Shown one piece after another: positions 1 through 14,300 of a stretch of DNA of 64,000 nt; position 1 is the first letter of the stretch, and every line of letters starts with the position of its first letter. The notes beneath the pieces were generated by a model. That model did not search any database. It saw only the letters and a program-made list of their open reading frames with translations, and was not told the origin of the DNA. The position numbers and the translations under genes were made by a program. Source of the stretch: Marisa cornuarietis (lineage: Eukaryota; Mollusca; Gastropoda; Architaenioglossa; Ampullariidae); assembly GCA_004794655.1 (NCBI GenBank), contig SMMW01000019.1:3549501-3613500 (forward strand), read 5' to 3'.

Positions 1-1941
1 TACTGAGTTCATCTGGCAGCTAGAAAAATTGCAATGTACATGTCCTCAACCTCACAAATTGGATCAGTGTACAAGTTTAGTGTTTAAATGTAACCCCTCT
101 CTTATGCTGCACTTTAAAAGAGCTAAGATTATCTTTTAATCTGATGCTGATGCGTCCTGAGTCACACTGTGGCATATCCAACTCTTCATAATAGTAACAC
201 CAGGGGAGACCATCCTTTACCCATATCCATCAAGTATGAACGTCCTCAGGCTGCAAAATCCTAGCAGTCGGCCTTCCAGCCACAGTATCCAAAAATTCAC
301 CACACATGATCCATCATGCCAGATGGCTGAGAGTTGCAAACTTATATAGCTCCAAGGGGTGTGGTGACCAGTAAAGGATTCAAAAGAACTTCTGTTCATA
401 CACAGCCAAGGCTGGTATTAAACTTTGCAGACCAAGTCACTGTGTGCACCACAGAGCATGCTTGGCTAAATGAGGTACAGTTTGTAACATCATTTCACTT
501 CTATATGCAAAACTGTTTAAGCACCAAATGTTTTAGTCATTCAAAACTAAACAGCTTTACTGACATAGTCAAAAATGTAGCTGCCTGTTTTTGGACAAAG
601 TGTTATATTACCAGCAATGCACTGAAAGCCTGCTCAAGAATTAAAAAAAAAGCAAAATCTAAAAGGTAGGTTTCCCTTGATCAACAACTCACTGAGCACC
701 TTATACTAAATGTATGTAGTCTGCACATTAATAGAAACCTTTACAGGAAAGAATTACCAAATAATTTTATGATACATAAAAACAAACTAAAATAAAGTAC
801 AGCTTGAAAACTGGCATCTCTAAGAATGTTGAGTTATTAGTAATACTCCTCTGATGCACTGACTGCTTCTCAAGGCTATAAACTGAACCTTTTTTTCCTC
901 TTGTTTTTCATTTGTCAAAAAAGCCCTCTCAATACAAGAAAAAAAACTAACAGATAAAATATAGCACACACTTTTTATGGTATTATGTCCTTAAGTATTT
1001 TGTTTGAAAATGTCTTTTTAAAAAAAAATCAGGTTCAGACTTAATGAGCAGCAAACAAAAAATGTATATGTAGAGTTCTAAGCAATATTTGTATGATTCC
1101 TATGAACCTCACTCCTATGAGTAAATGATAAAATGTGTAGGTTTTAATCATAACAGACCAATTGATAATCAGGCAAGTAAGTAGACAAGTAAAATATTAA
1201 GGATTATTAATGTTAGTAATAGCAGTGACAGCTAGAAAGCTTGTTAGTTAAGAAGCTGAAAGCAGAATTATATTCTAACAACACAAACAACAAATTCACA
1301 CAATATAGGGGTAGGCTGATCATTATGACTGCAACTCTACATATAAATAAATCTAAAAGGCAGAAAGCTGGAATTCAATTTAAATCAAACTTCCAACTAA
1401 CCCTCCTTGCGAGAGCATGGTTAAGATTTAGAACCCAATGTCCTGGATAATAAACATTTAGTGTAAGTGCATGTGAGTGAACATATATAATTTGTATTAA
1501 ATCTAGGATTTGCATGGCAAATTACAGCTGTCATTTCACAAAGACTCACTCAGTATTATAAACATATCAATACTTAAATGTATTCTGTTACTCTATTTTC
1601 CAGCAGAATTTTCACAGAAACATGTATGCTTTTCAGAACCATTGGGCATAAGACAATCACTGCTATCGCAACTTCCATAACGATTATTTTCACTTTCGCA
1701 TTTTTAAGAAAGATTTCGTCTGAAGAATATCATAAAAATCCAGCACTCTGCCTTGCCTTGCATACCCTTGGATACCTGAGATCCTGACTAAATTAGTCAA
1801 GAAGGTGCATCCAAAGTCAGATTTATCTATACCAATTGCTATAACTGCAAAGCTAGGATTTAACTAATTGATAACCCATGAAAAGTTAAAGCTCAAGCAG
1901 CAGTACAAAATCAAAAAATGTATTGTTTCTAAGCCACTCAC
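1..1941. other. AT-rich sequence downstream of the last recognised CSPP1 exon
   Basis: Probably intron or 3' part of the CSPP1-like gene. I found no module or other recognisable coding signal on either strand; open frames here, such as that at 334-669, look like chance. Confidence 0.4.
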
Positions 1942-2355
1942 ATTAACTTTTTCTTTTAGAAAGGCCTTATACTCCTCCCGTCTCTCATGTTCAAGTTTTT
2001 GCCTTTGAGATTCAGTTGAGTGTCCAAATGACAAAGCATCCCCTTCAAGATGTTCTTTCCAAGCACGATTCCTAACCTGTTGCTGCTGACTTCTTAGAAA
2101 TTCTCTGTACTCCTCTTGTCTCTCCTTATTTCTTTTCTTTCTCGTTTCTTCATATTTTCCAAGAGGAAGCAACTCTTCCTGGGATGGTTCTTTCCAGATT
2201 CGTTTAGATTCGTGGACATGTTTTTGTTGGTAATCAAAGTAATCCTGCTTTCTTGCTTTTCTCAGATCTTCTTGCTCCTTTTCGTGATTCCCAAGAGGAA
2301 GAAACCCCTCTTGTGATGGCTCTTTCCATATTTGCCTATTCCTAGGCGTTAAATC
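1942..2355 (-). CDS. CSPP1: CSPP1 exon 14 (138 codons, three modules)
   Basis: Acceptor CCGAATCAG and donor GTGAGT bound 414 nt, phase 0 to 0. It holds three consecutive modules: IWKEPSQEGFLPLGNHEKEQ, IWKEPSQEELLPLGKYEETR, and a degenerate third with W-K-E-H and L-S-F-G-H. The helical part includes RQEEYREFLRSQQQQ. Further exons should follow to the left. Confidence 0.88.
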
Positions 2356-5300
2356 CTGATTCGGAGGAGGACCATTTCCTTCCTTTTAATTTCATTATTA
2401 TTGATAAGTCTTTTCACTGTTATGGCAGCACACACAGATGCAAAAAAGAATCCCCTACTTATCCAAATGCTTGTGTACACACACCAAATACTTTATATGA
2501 ATAATTTTTAGAATTTATGTCATTTAAAATAAAGCATTAGTAACACTAACATTGCAACTTTTGGAACAAAAATCTTGTCATGAAAATGAGTAGTTTATTC
2601 TCTTTTACCTGCTGCCTTATTTCAACCATTATATAAAGGAGGCTACAGCTTTAGTGATATAGAAACAAGCAACAAGCACCATGTACTTCTTGCAAAAACC
2701 TATTGTACTCCTGCTTTTTATCAGCTTGTAGTTTTTGATGTATTTGCTCATATTTTCCCAAGGGAAGTAGCTCTTCAGTAGATGGCTCTTTCCAGAATCT
2801 TCTGGAACTTTCTATGCTTTCTAAGTGTTTGCACAATGGGAAGATGGAACTGTACGAACAAACATGCCTTAGACAGGTGTTCACTTTAAATGTTAATTTT
2901 AAAATTTGGTACATCTGTGGCTTCCTTTACATGCATACACATGAAATGTGTGTGTGTGAGAGAGAGAGAGAGAGAAAGACAGCAAAAATGTCTACTGTAC
3001 CACTCCAAAACATAGTTGAAAAATCTTCCTCTGAGAGTCAATAGGTCTTTAACATCAAACTATCATAGGTTCTTTAACTCTCAACTCCTAGCCTAATAAA
3101 AAAATGTTCCAAAATTTATCAGATTAAACATTAGCCCCCTCTTAGAACTGCATATAAGTAAGTTTGCACAAAAACAATGGCTAATAACTGAAGAATGAAG
3201 ACGACAGTCGGTGATGTTTGTTTTTATTATTGTTGCTCTCAAGAAACCTACATTTTTGAAAAGGAGAAAGCTTGAACTTTGCCATGAAAGTAATGAAAAT
3301 TGCCTTCTCAGTGCCTTCCCAGCAAAGCCATGATCGTGGCTTATCATGCTATAAAGGTTAGCTCATTCAACAGGTAGTGTATACATATTTGCGGCACCTT
3401 CAGCAACACAGTGGGCTATGCATGCATATGCACAATTCTCAAAACAGTTTACTCTAGAATTATATGAGCAAAACGGAATGAAGTCCAATCATTTAACTAT
3501 GAGTTACAGAACTTAGATCTCTTAAGACAGAAACAGGACGATTTTGAAGATTTTGGTTTTTCCAGATGTACATTTCTTACAAAGATAACAACATGAAAGC
3601 CCACATCAAGAAACTCCATGGCTTATAGAAACTTTTCACCATTTTGGATCCTGTTTCATGCACTGAAGCTTTTTTTAATCACTGTAAGTCATGTTTATTC
3701 ATTCTACATGGTATGTAACCATTAGAATCCACAGCCTACGGGACTTGACATTGCAGTGATTATACATTTGGTATAATCCTAATGTCCCAAAACATCTTTC
3801 TTGAAAATGCCATATTCCTAATTTTTTTGGGGGGATTTACAAGAAAGTGCTGTTTTATCAAGGGGCACAGAATAGGCCAGATACTTAAGAAGACACTATT
3901 TTCTCTTTAACACCCTCTTCTAGATTTGTTGTAAGTGTACTGTGCATTCTGCACCCTTGCAATAACTGCAGCACAAATCCTGAAGATAAGAGTTGGAGTG
4001 TACTTCAGCAGTGATGGTGATTTGTATTTAACTCAATGGCCTCATACAGGAGTCTTTCGATTTACTTATAATTATGCTTCCCCATGCACAAACATGTACC
4101 TTTCTTATCATTTCATTGTACTCTTGTCTGCGCTGGGCATTGTAAGTCTTTCTCTTTTCCTCATATTCACCCAGGGGCAAGCCAGACATTTCCTCACTGG
4201 GCTCTTGCTGTGTACGGCTACCATCTCGCTGGGACTGACGATAATGAAATGAAATGGAAGGTCAGTATTGGTAAGTTTTACCATTACCTAGACATAAACT
4301 AACTTTTTCGATGAGCTGAGGAAGTCACTTATCTCCAGTGTTATTTATTTTAAAAACTTTCACAGAATGTGTAAATAAATGCTTTGACTACCGTTACATG
4401 TCACAAACATACTGTATATTAAGAACAACATCTCACTATTTCCTAATTCACAGTGTAAGAATCTGTGAAGGAGAGACTAAGGTTATTATACTGTTATATT
4501 TATTTCTGTTTTTCTGCTAAGCATTGTAATCACTGTTATAACCAAGAAAAACATATTACTTATGAAGCCCTTTTTTGTAAATAAAGTGAAAAAAGCAAGA
4601 ACCAAACTGTAAAGAACCTCAAGCTGAATTTGAACAGAACTCCATGGAAGCAAAATCACGATTGGAATTTTTAAGTTACTTAAAGGATAAAAAGGTCATG
4701 TCTGCATTTTAAAACACGGTTTTATAATATAATCTTTCACATAAAATAATAAAAAAAAGAAAATCTCAATGTATTATGATTTTGTACATAATGTAAGTAA
4801 CATTAGCTAATTGTATGTACAATAAGATGCAATGTCACAAAATAGTTTGCTTTGTTGGAACAAACCTGGCACTTGTGCTAGTAAGTTTTCCTTAGCAAGC
4901 AACAAATGTTTGTGCATCCACATTAATTTGATGGATCTAATCTCCTTTCGTGACCTTTTAGTATAAAAATTTAACTATGAGGCTTAAAGTGAGAATCAGG
5001 TGATCCTATTATACCTCAAGCCATGTGCTGTGGTCTGGCCTCCTTGGCTGTTTTGGCTTTTGCTGATCAGCATCAAGATCTCTTAGCAGCATTGAACCAT
5101 TGACGGGGGCCACTGGTGCATCCCACTTCCGTCGAGTATGCTTTTCTGAAGACTTCCAAGTAAAGCCCAAAATGCTTATCCCAACTTCTGACTTCTGTGA
5201 ACTTTTACTAATGTTGTTGACTGTTACCTTCTCATATACCCAAGACCGCAAAAGTCAGCTTAACTTGGATCAATACATAAATCCAAAGTAATAAATAGTT

Positions 5301-8300
5301 TTTAGTGGGGGGAGGGGTGTTATATTTTAATTCTTATTATATGCATAATACATCATAGACTGTATACCATAACAGCAATATATCAACAGCAAAGATACAA
5401 AGTTAAAACAAAACACAAGTAACTAAATATTTAAATAAAACTGATCTACCTCTTAATATACATACATTAGAAAACTATGTTAGAAAAATATCTGTATTAC
5501 AAAAATATGTTGAAAATATATTTATACACATTCATTGAGGGAGAGAGATGGATATCTAGACATTCATTAAGTGAAAGAAGTATCATTATTACATTAATCA
5601 CCAAACACATACTTGCAAACATATTTTTAAAAATACCAACAAAACTATTTGTGTTATAGTGGTAAGGAAGACAGTAAAATAATACTGATTAAAAGCAGAA
5701 AGAATAATTTCAGCATAATAAAAAAAAGTGATTTCCTTAACACACATGAATCTTCACGGTTTCAACCCCCTTAATCACGGACCCTCTTAATCACGTCTTT
5801 AAAAAGCCATCAAATAAAGACAATGATGTTGACAAAAGTGGCCATACATATGTATTTATGCACATAACTTCATATGGTAATTTCAAAATCAATAGCTGAC
5901 AAATAAAGTTTTACATTTTTTTAAGGTTAAGAGATAAAAATTAATCTTTCATTGGAAGGAAAAACAAGGAAAAGATATTAAGGAGACTATGGCATTGGCA
6001 GAATTAAAGGGCATGCTGGTTTGTTATTAAAGGCTAACCAAAGTATAAAATGACAGGATTTGCTTCATTAACCTCCTTGACATTGACCTCAAGTATTACT
6101 TGAACTCAAATTTTGTAACAGTAAACCCAGTGTTATTTGGAGTAATCTGATTTGAGTCCAGATAAAGCATTAAATCTGCATAAAGCTCAGTATTTTTTTA
6201 ACCAATGACAGTTATTATTCTATTAACTCATCTGAGTCCGTTCATCACACTTGAGATGGACTTAGTTTTATTCAAATCATGATTTGGCGAATAACTGATA
6301 AACTCCATAAAAAAGTGCACTATCTGCTCATATTCAAGATGATGGTCAGATCAAGACCTCATGCCATGAACAATTCTGCATCATAATGTTTTGTTAAAAG
6401 TGTAGTTGTTTTTTCTTGATCACTAGTAAGTCATTTATACCTATGTTATTTGTGCCCATTATAGTGTATTTTCTGCTGGATACAAGTATCAAATACTGAA
6501 AGCCATGCTGTCTAAGCAACATTTTGAAAATGCCACTTCATATACCTCTTTCACAAGGTGATTATAAATTAAATAGCATTTAGGATACAGTCACATGGGT
6601 AAATTTTGTTGCAAATGTTAGTTATAAAGTCAATTTAATTTTGTATTTTATCTTATATAGCTCTAATGTAAGACTCTTTTTAATGAGTAGAAACAACTTT
6701 GCTGACACATATTCAAAGCTGCTACCTTAGCTTGCCAGCAAATTTGTGCAACTCATGTTAGCCTTTCAGTTTTGCTGGTCATGATGAACAACCTGCTGCT
6801 AAAGGAGTGGGTACAACTAAATGGGTAATAAACAAAATGCAGACCTTCAATGACAGTCTACAGCTCTACACCACAGAATCAACAATCACCTGCTCAAAAC
6901 CTTGTCTGTTCTGCTCATCAATATAATCCTCCTCTTCTAAGTGTTTCTCTGCTCGCCTGATAGGTGCCTCCAAATCAAACTCCCTCTTGTGCTGTCCTAA
7001 TTGATTACTACGATTTCCAGAATGTGCATCTCTTTGTGTTAGTTTTGTTACTTGTGGAATTGATTCTCCTCGAGGTGCCATTTCTTTGGAAGGTTGCTAC
7101 AGAGTATGTTTCACAAGAGGTAATGTGAGGATCATGAAAAGAGTTCACAATATGTAAGTCTTCACAGGTATAAGAGTTTTTAAACTCTTTGTCTGTTATT
7201 AATACACACACATACTTTAGGTGGCACTACCAGTATAATGTGAGGAGGGGTACAAACAAATTCAAGTCATGGTGCTACCAATCAAAATTTGGGCACACAG
7301 AATGATAATTTAAAAAAGGCTTTGAAGTTTCTACTGGTTTGCTAAGAATGAACTATCAAGAAACTGTCAACAACTGTTCACACTATAATGAACTCATGAA
7401 AGGCATAGAGTTTGCAATGAAAAATTATATAGGTACAATTTCAAAGGTGAAAAATCTCAACATAAACTCAGTGGATTCATGCATCTTACACTATAAATTA
7501 AATGCTTATTTATCCTTCGAGTTAATCCAAAAAGCAGAAATACATGTACCGTGATTTTCATCAAAGTGAGTAGATGTTTATTTTTGATAAATTGCAGAAA
7601 ACAGCCCAAATTCCAACCAGGAATTAATCTCATCAAACTGCATTAAAAAAGCTTAAGGTATAACAAGCAATAAGTCAGACAAAGACGAAGCAACCACTTC
7701 ACAAATCAATGTTATTTTAAAAATGGATTTATTTTCTAGAAGCTTCTGAAGTTGTGTTCATATTAATTGTGACGACAGGCAACACATATCCTGCAAGGAA
7801 ATTTTGTTTTAGTTTCATAACCATCAAAAACTAGCAGTTTGTGTGCCACACAAAAACCAGTGTGTACCTGTTTGTTGCCATGCACTTCCTGCCACCGGTG
7901 CCTATAATCTGGGCTACTGATCCCTCCATCCAGTTTACCCTTGGTTTTGTGAGGGGTCACCTCAGCAGCAGATTGATTGAAACCATTGCTCTACAATTAT
8001 GAGTAATGAAAGAACATTTACAAAAAGACTGCAAATTCCCACAAAAAGAAACTGACAGAAAATATGTTAGCCTCTCTGGGGTAATCTAATATTTAGAACT
8101 CATCAGAATCTCACAACAGTAATATAATTAACACTGGTCAACACTGAAATTAAAGGGTCCTAATCTGTAGTATCTTGGTGTGCAGAACACAAATATGATC
8201 ATGAAAAACTTTTATTGGGTCTTGTTTTGAAGACGTTTGATATAGTTCATTTTCTATGCTACATTGTGTAAATTTAAAATTTATCCAGTAGGACTGTAAC

Positions 8301-11300
8301 ATCCTAGATAAGCCTATAGTGACGTAATATTGCACCACATTGCATAGGACAATCTTTTTTTTTTTGCATCATTTTCCCGATGCAGTGCAGTACTATACTA
8401 CTGCCTGGCAGCTGGTGAAGTAAGCTGACGTCAGCAGTATACTAAATATAGCCCAGTCAGAAAGATAGAGCATTTAAAATATTTCAAACTTCCTGGGATA
8501 CAGTTTAAGCTACTGTTACATAAAACTGTTATTATTTTATCTATTTTGTTACAATACAGAGCACTAATGCCTTGAATGTGCGTTAATACCATGGACAATT
8601 TTTGCCATGTTTGTGGGGAAGCGACATTTGCCAACCAGAAAATAAGTATCACTTCTCAAGTAAAGAAGGCATATCATCTTTACTGCAGATGCAAGACTGG
8701 CGACCAAGATAAGCCTTGGGCCTCGCATATATGCTGTGCTACATGTGCAACACTGCTTTCATAGTGATTGGATGGCAAAAGGCCATCAATGCTGTTTGCA
8801 ATCCCCATGGTGTGGAGAAAGCCAAGCAGCCACACAAATGACTGTTACTTTTGCTTGGTTCCTCCTCTTTCTGGCAGGATAACGAAGCAAACAAAGTCAA
8901 GAATAGTCTACCCAAACATTCTGTCTGCATTGAGACAAGTTCCACATGGTGAGGGACTTCCTATTCCAGAACTTCCAACAGGGTATTCTCTTGATTCAGC
9001 TGATGAGGACGAGAGTGAGCCGACCTGTTCTTCTTCTGGTCAGCAGGCTGTGATCCAGATTTTCACTGTGGTGCATCATCAACCCCCACACAGAATAACA
9101 CAGGAAGAACTCAATGACTTGGTTCATGATTTGTACTTATCAAGAACAAGGCAGAATTGCTAGGTTCAAGACTCCAGCAGCGGAATCTTCTAGAAGATGT
9201 CACAATTACTTCATATCAAAAGCGCTACCAGCAGTTAGAGCCTTTCTTCAGAAAGGAAGGTAATCTGGTATTCTGTTTCAATACTGAGGGCCTCACGAAT
9301 GCCTTAGAAATCACTCATGACCCACAAGAATGGAGACTATTTGTAGACTCTTCGAAACTGAGTCGTAAGCCTGTGCTTCTGCACAATGGAAACCACCATC
9401 CATCTATTCCAGCAGAGCATGCATGCTGTCCACATGAAAGAGACGTACGATAACTTAAAGCAGCTACTGAATTCCATTAAGTCATTTAACAAGTACAGCT
9501 GGTACCTCTGTGGTGATTTAAAGATAGTTGCCCTTTTAACTTGACTGCAGCAGGGATATACAAAATGTGTTTCTTATGTGAGTGGGATAGCAGAGCAAAG
9601 GAATGGCACTACTTGTGGAAGGAATGGACTCACAGACAAAATGTAGCAGCTGAAGAGAAGAATATCCAGCACCCAGCTCTGGTCGAGGCTCACAAAATCC
9701 TGCTACTACCCGTTCACATCAAACTAGGCTTGATGAAGAACTTCATGAAAGCCACAGACCAGACTTCTGATACCTGCATGAAAATTTTCCTCGACTCAAC
9801 AAAGCAAAGATTAAATAGGGAGTTTTGTGGGTCCTCAGATTTGAGAGCTCTTCAAAGATGATCAATTCAACAACTTGCTGCAGGGTGATGTGAAACAAGC
9901 ATGGAATGCTTTTTGCCTAGTGTCTACAAACTTTCTCCGGACAGAAAACTACAAGGAACTGGTAGAAGACATACTGATGCAATATCAGAAACTTGGCTGC
10001 AATATGTCTCTAAAAATCCACTTCCTTCATTCATATCTGGATTTTCTTTCCTGACAACTGTGGTATGGTTAATGATGAACATGTCGAACATTTTCATGAA
10101 GATATCGCAGCAATGGCAAAAAGATACCGGGAAAATTGTCCACTACCAAGCTGGCTGAGTACTACTGGACACTCCCCAGAGATGCTCCCAAATAGTTGTA
10201 CAAGAGACAGGTAAAGAAATTTAAGACGTAGTCTATGACTTGATTTTTTACAGGTATTAACCATAGGTCAATTACTTTTAGCATGCATCTTGTGATGTAC
10301 ACAATAATCATTGCAGATTACCAACAAACAAAAAAATAGAGCAAATTTTGCAATTGGATTGTCATATTTGTGTTGAGAACATAACAACTGATTGGAAATC
10401 ACTAAATTTATTTTGGTAACATGACCTTTGTAAAAATTTGTTGATCAATTTAACATGCACAACAATCACATGACAAAAGGGAAATTGGAAAACCCTTTTC
10501 CACTGTTTAGTGTATAAAGTTTTAAAACAAAAATCTTATAAAATAGAAAAAAAATAAGATGGAAAAAGTCCTTTTCTTAAACTATAAGAATATGAATGAT
10601 CTACTGTTTGCCATAGTAAATACCAGAGATGTAACTTTAATGCACAAGAACCTTGGATTGCAATAACAATATCTCTATGAAGTGAAAAATCAATGTAACT
10701 TACTTCTAGGAAAGCCCCCAGTAGGATCTTTCATAACATTGCCTAATCTTTTCTATTAAAGATAACTCTTGTAATAATTTTTGTATATCCTTTTCATTTT
10801 ATCAACACCAGTATCGGTACTATTTTTTCATTACGATACAGACATAAACCTTTATAAGTGAATGATGAGAGTTTTCTGGGACCAGACCACCCAAACCAAA
10901 AGATTTTTGAAGTTCCTATCTGTTCTTAGTGGCCATATTTCCTACAAAGACAATTTGCAATGTCACCAAGAGTGATTAAAGTGAATATAATTTTTTAATA
11001 ACCTTCACTGGCCAATGAACAAAAATTTCTATCAAATTTATTACAAGAAACAAGACATACCATTTTAAGGTCCAAGGCTTCTTTATAATGACTTTTTAAC
11101 CTCATTTGATTGTTCTTTTAAAAGAATCATCATCTAAATCAATTTTATTGTTTTCTTGTATTAGTGCAGCTCCAGTAAAATTTTAAGGGAAAAGCATTGA
11201 AAGCTCATGTCTATATTGTTTAAACTTTACCAGCTCCTATTCCTGGTATTTGGCTATAATACCCGAGTGTTTCCATGAAATTCCTGCCAGTGTTGTGTGT

Positions 11301-14300
11301 AATTTTCACGGCTTAGATAGCTGTCTAATTTGCCCATGGGTTTATGTGGGCTCACATCAGCAGCAGGGCGATTTGGCGTCTGAGCCTACGTCATATGTCA
11401 CACACCAGACTCATGACATAAGATCCCAATAATCACACTCAATATGAAAGCATTGAGAAACTATAAAACATTTTACCACAGCTTCCTCTCTCATGCAAAA
11501 TATAACAATACTAATTAACACCCATATATTTATGTTTATAATTTATGTAAGCATAATGTTTATAATTTATAATACTTGATCGCATTTATTTATAATTTAT
11601 GTTAACATCATGTATGTTTATAAATTATGTAAACATGATGCATGTTTATAAATTATGATAATTTTGTTGTTAAAACATCGGAATCTTCATTTAGAAGTGA
11701 TTGCCTTTATGCGAAGATCGATATGTTAGACTACTTGAAGAATGGTAAAAGGTAAAGGTAAAAAGGGTAAAGGTCATCCCATAACCATTTCTGGTCGTAG
11801 GGGAGTGAGGTGTTAGAGACCCCACTTTTCTCGGGCCAGCTTTTACATGAGGGTGGTGCCAATCTCCTCTCCCTCGCTGCCTTACCTTCCCCAACCCTCT
11901 ATGGAGTCAGGTACCCATTCCCGTCAGCTGGGTCGACTGGGGGAAGTTTGCTGCGCTTATCGGGTATTGAACCAGCGTGCTCTCGGTTCGGAAGCCAGCG
12001 CTCTAACCACTCGGCCATCCGCTTCCCCGGATGACTCTGAAGAATGACTCTTTCATCAAAACTTTTCTTTGATATTAACTCCTTTTATCATGCTGACTTA
12101 AAACTTCATACAGCATGTTCCTACAGATCACAAAATAAAAGGATGAGAAGGGAGGACTGGTGCTCCAAGATTCCTAAATGTATCTACATAGCAGAGTGCC
12201 CAAAGGTATTGCAGGCTACCACAAACTGGCCATGCAGCTTGTACACTAGAGTATCATGTTAGCAGCACCATCTCCAACAGAAGCCATTTTTTAACAAGCA
12301 GAAGTTTCTTCTGGTAAGCATATAGTTAGGTTCCAGTATAATAACCTTTCAAGGTGTAACCAACACTGCTGTCCCTGGTGGCTACACAGGGGTGGGGCTA
12401 GTCACGCAAGAACACCACAGAGATTGGGGGGAGAGAGGGAGGAGGAGGAAACCGGAGTACCAAGAGAAAACCCCTGATGCCAGCCCTGCAGACAGGTGTC
12501 CTGAGATGAGATCTGAACCCTAAGCCGCTCACTGCAGTGGTGATGAGTATTTTAACCACAATAATATGGGGCACCCCTTATTCCACCCCGTCCTGCTTTT
12601 CAGAAGCTATCCTTCCCCTCTAATAGTGGGATGGTTCAAAGTTCGGTGTTAGTTCAAAGCACTTGAGGTAAGGGAAAGGACAGCAATGGGGCTGTTCAAC
12701 CTAGTACCCTCTACAAAAATAAAGAAAGCCCTAACCTAACCTCGTAACATTACCAGGGTGTTAAAAAGACAAACATGTAGACATGGGAAATTACACTTAG
12801 ACACCCCAAAATCACCGAAAATTCAGCAGTAATATTGTACTTACATTTATGTACTGATTCAACCTAACTCCCACCATACCAGTAAGATTTTTAACTCACA
12901 ATTCTAAAAATATACTTTATAATAACATAAAATGCCAGCACAGACTTTACAGTTTCTATGGCAAAATCTGTTTGGGACTGCCTGATCAGTCCGATATAGG
13001 ATAAAGAAAGAAAATAAAGAAGAAGCCAAAACATGACAATAGCCCTCATCACAAAACAGTTTTTTTCATTCAAACTGGACCATAACTTTATCAAACCCTC
13101 TTAATAACTTGCATGCACTAAAATCGTTGAGGACTGAACTTGAATTCCAATTTGTACTGCATAGCAGACATTATGCAGCAATAATCTCACCTCTACATAA
13201 CAGATGAACCTAGTGACTTCAACATCTGTGGTTGAATCATGTGTATTTATCATATCTTCGTGATCAATTATTAGCCAATGTTCTTTTTAAAAGTTTAAAT
13301 AATGCTACCCATTCTGCATTAACAACCTCCAATATACAACCAACAATATTTTAAAAAAAAGAAAACCCATAATTTAAACTGTTGTGTCTCCGATTAGCTA
13401 GAACTCTGACGTAGTGAACTAAGCATGAAAAGGCAACTAACATGAATAGGGGAACAGAACAAATGAAATGACAGGGGCTAATATTGTAAGACTATCTTAA
13501 AATTAAAGAGATGCAGTTTTACTACTTTCAAGTATCTCTAGGTATCAGGAACTCACACCTTAGTGAGGAATGATATTTCAACTGAGAGTTAATAATCATT
13601 ATAATATTATGGAACATTTTAAAGTTATATCTAGTAGATGTAGAAACTTGCCTTATTCTCAAGAAATGAGTGTTCTTTCTCTAAACATCTTCAACTAATA
13701 GTAAATTGGTAAACAGGCAATAAAATTAAAAGGTAAGTTGGAGCAAACAATGAGTAATAAGCTGTAATCTGCATTTTTAGTATATATTTATGTGAGTAAA
13801 AATGAGCACTTCTGATCATGACAGGGTGTGCAAAAAATTTGAGGAGTACCACAAGAAGAGTTCATTTAGTAGTAGTAATACAGACAGCATTAGTTTTTTT
13901 TTTTTAAAGACCTCAAGTACAAAGTGGCTTTCATAAAGATGCATCAGGAAGTTTTATACATTAGTATTGCTGCTTCATAAAGTTATCTGGTGAAGCTCTA
14001 GTTTACACGCATTCTACAGGTTATTTCTTCTCTCAAATAGAAACTGAGATAAACTAGGCCAAAAGATATTGAATGGGTTCAAACAAAGAGATACAAACCC
14101 AACGATTCAATCAAAACTGCTGATAAAAGGTGGATGACACATAACATATATGCTAATATTTAGTATTACAAGAAGCACACAGTTATTTTATACTGTTAAT
14201 GTTACAAAAAAGTAATTTGATGGGCACGATGCAGACAAGCTGATCACAACACTGAAAAAGTCCTGCTGATACCTCAGGGTGTTTCTTTGCCCATTCTTGT

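Noticed and set aside
334..669. 111-codon plus-strand open frame
   Set aside because: No homology, no splice or composition signal, rich in Cys/Lys from AT-rich DNA; likely chance.
11950..12030. Functional tRNA-Leu/Ser gene
   Set aside because: A- and B-boxes are present but the sequence continues into a dispersed SINE body with target-site duplication.
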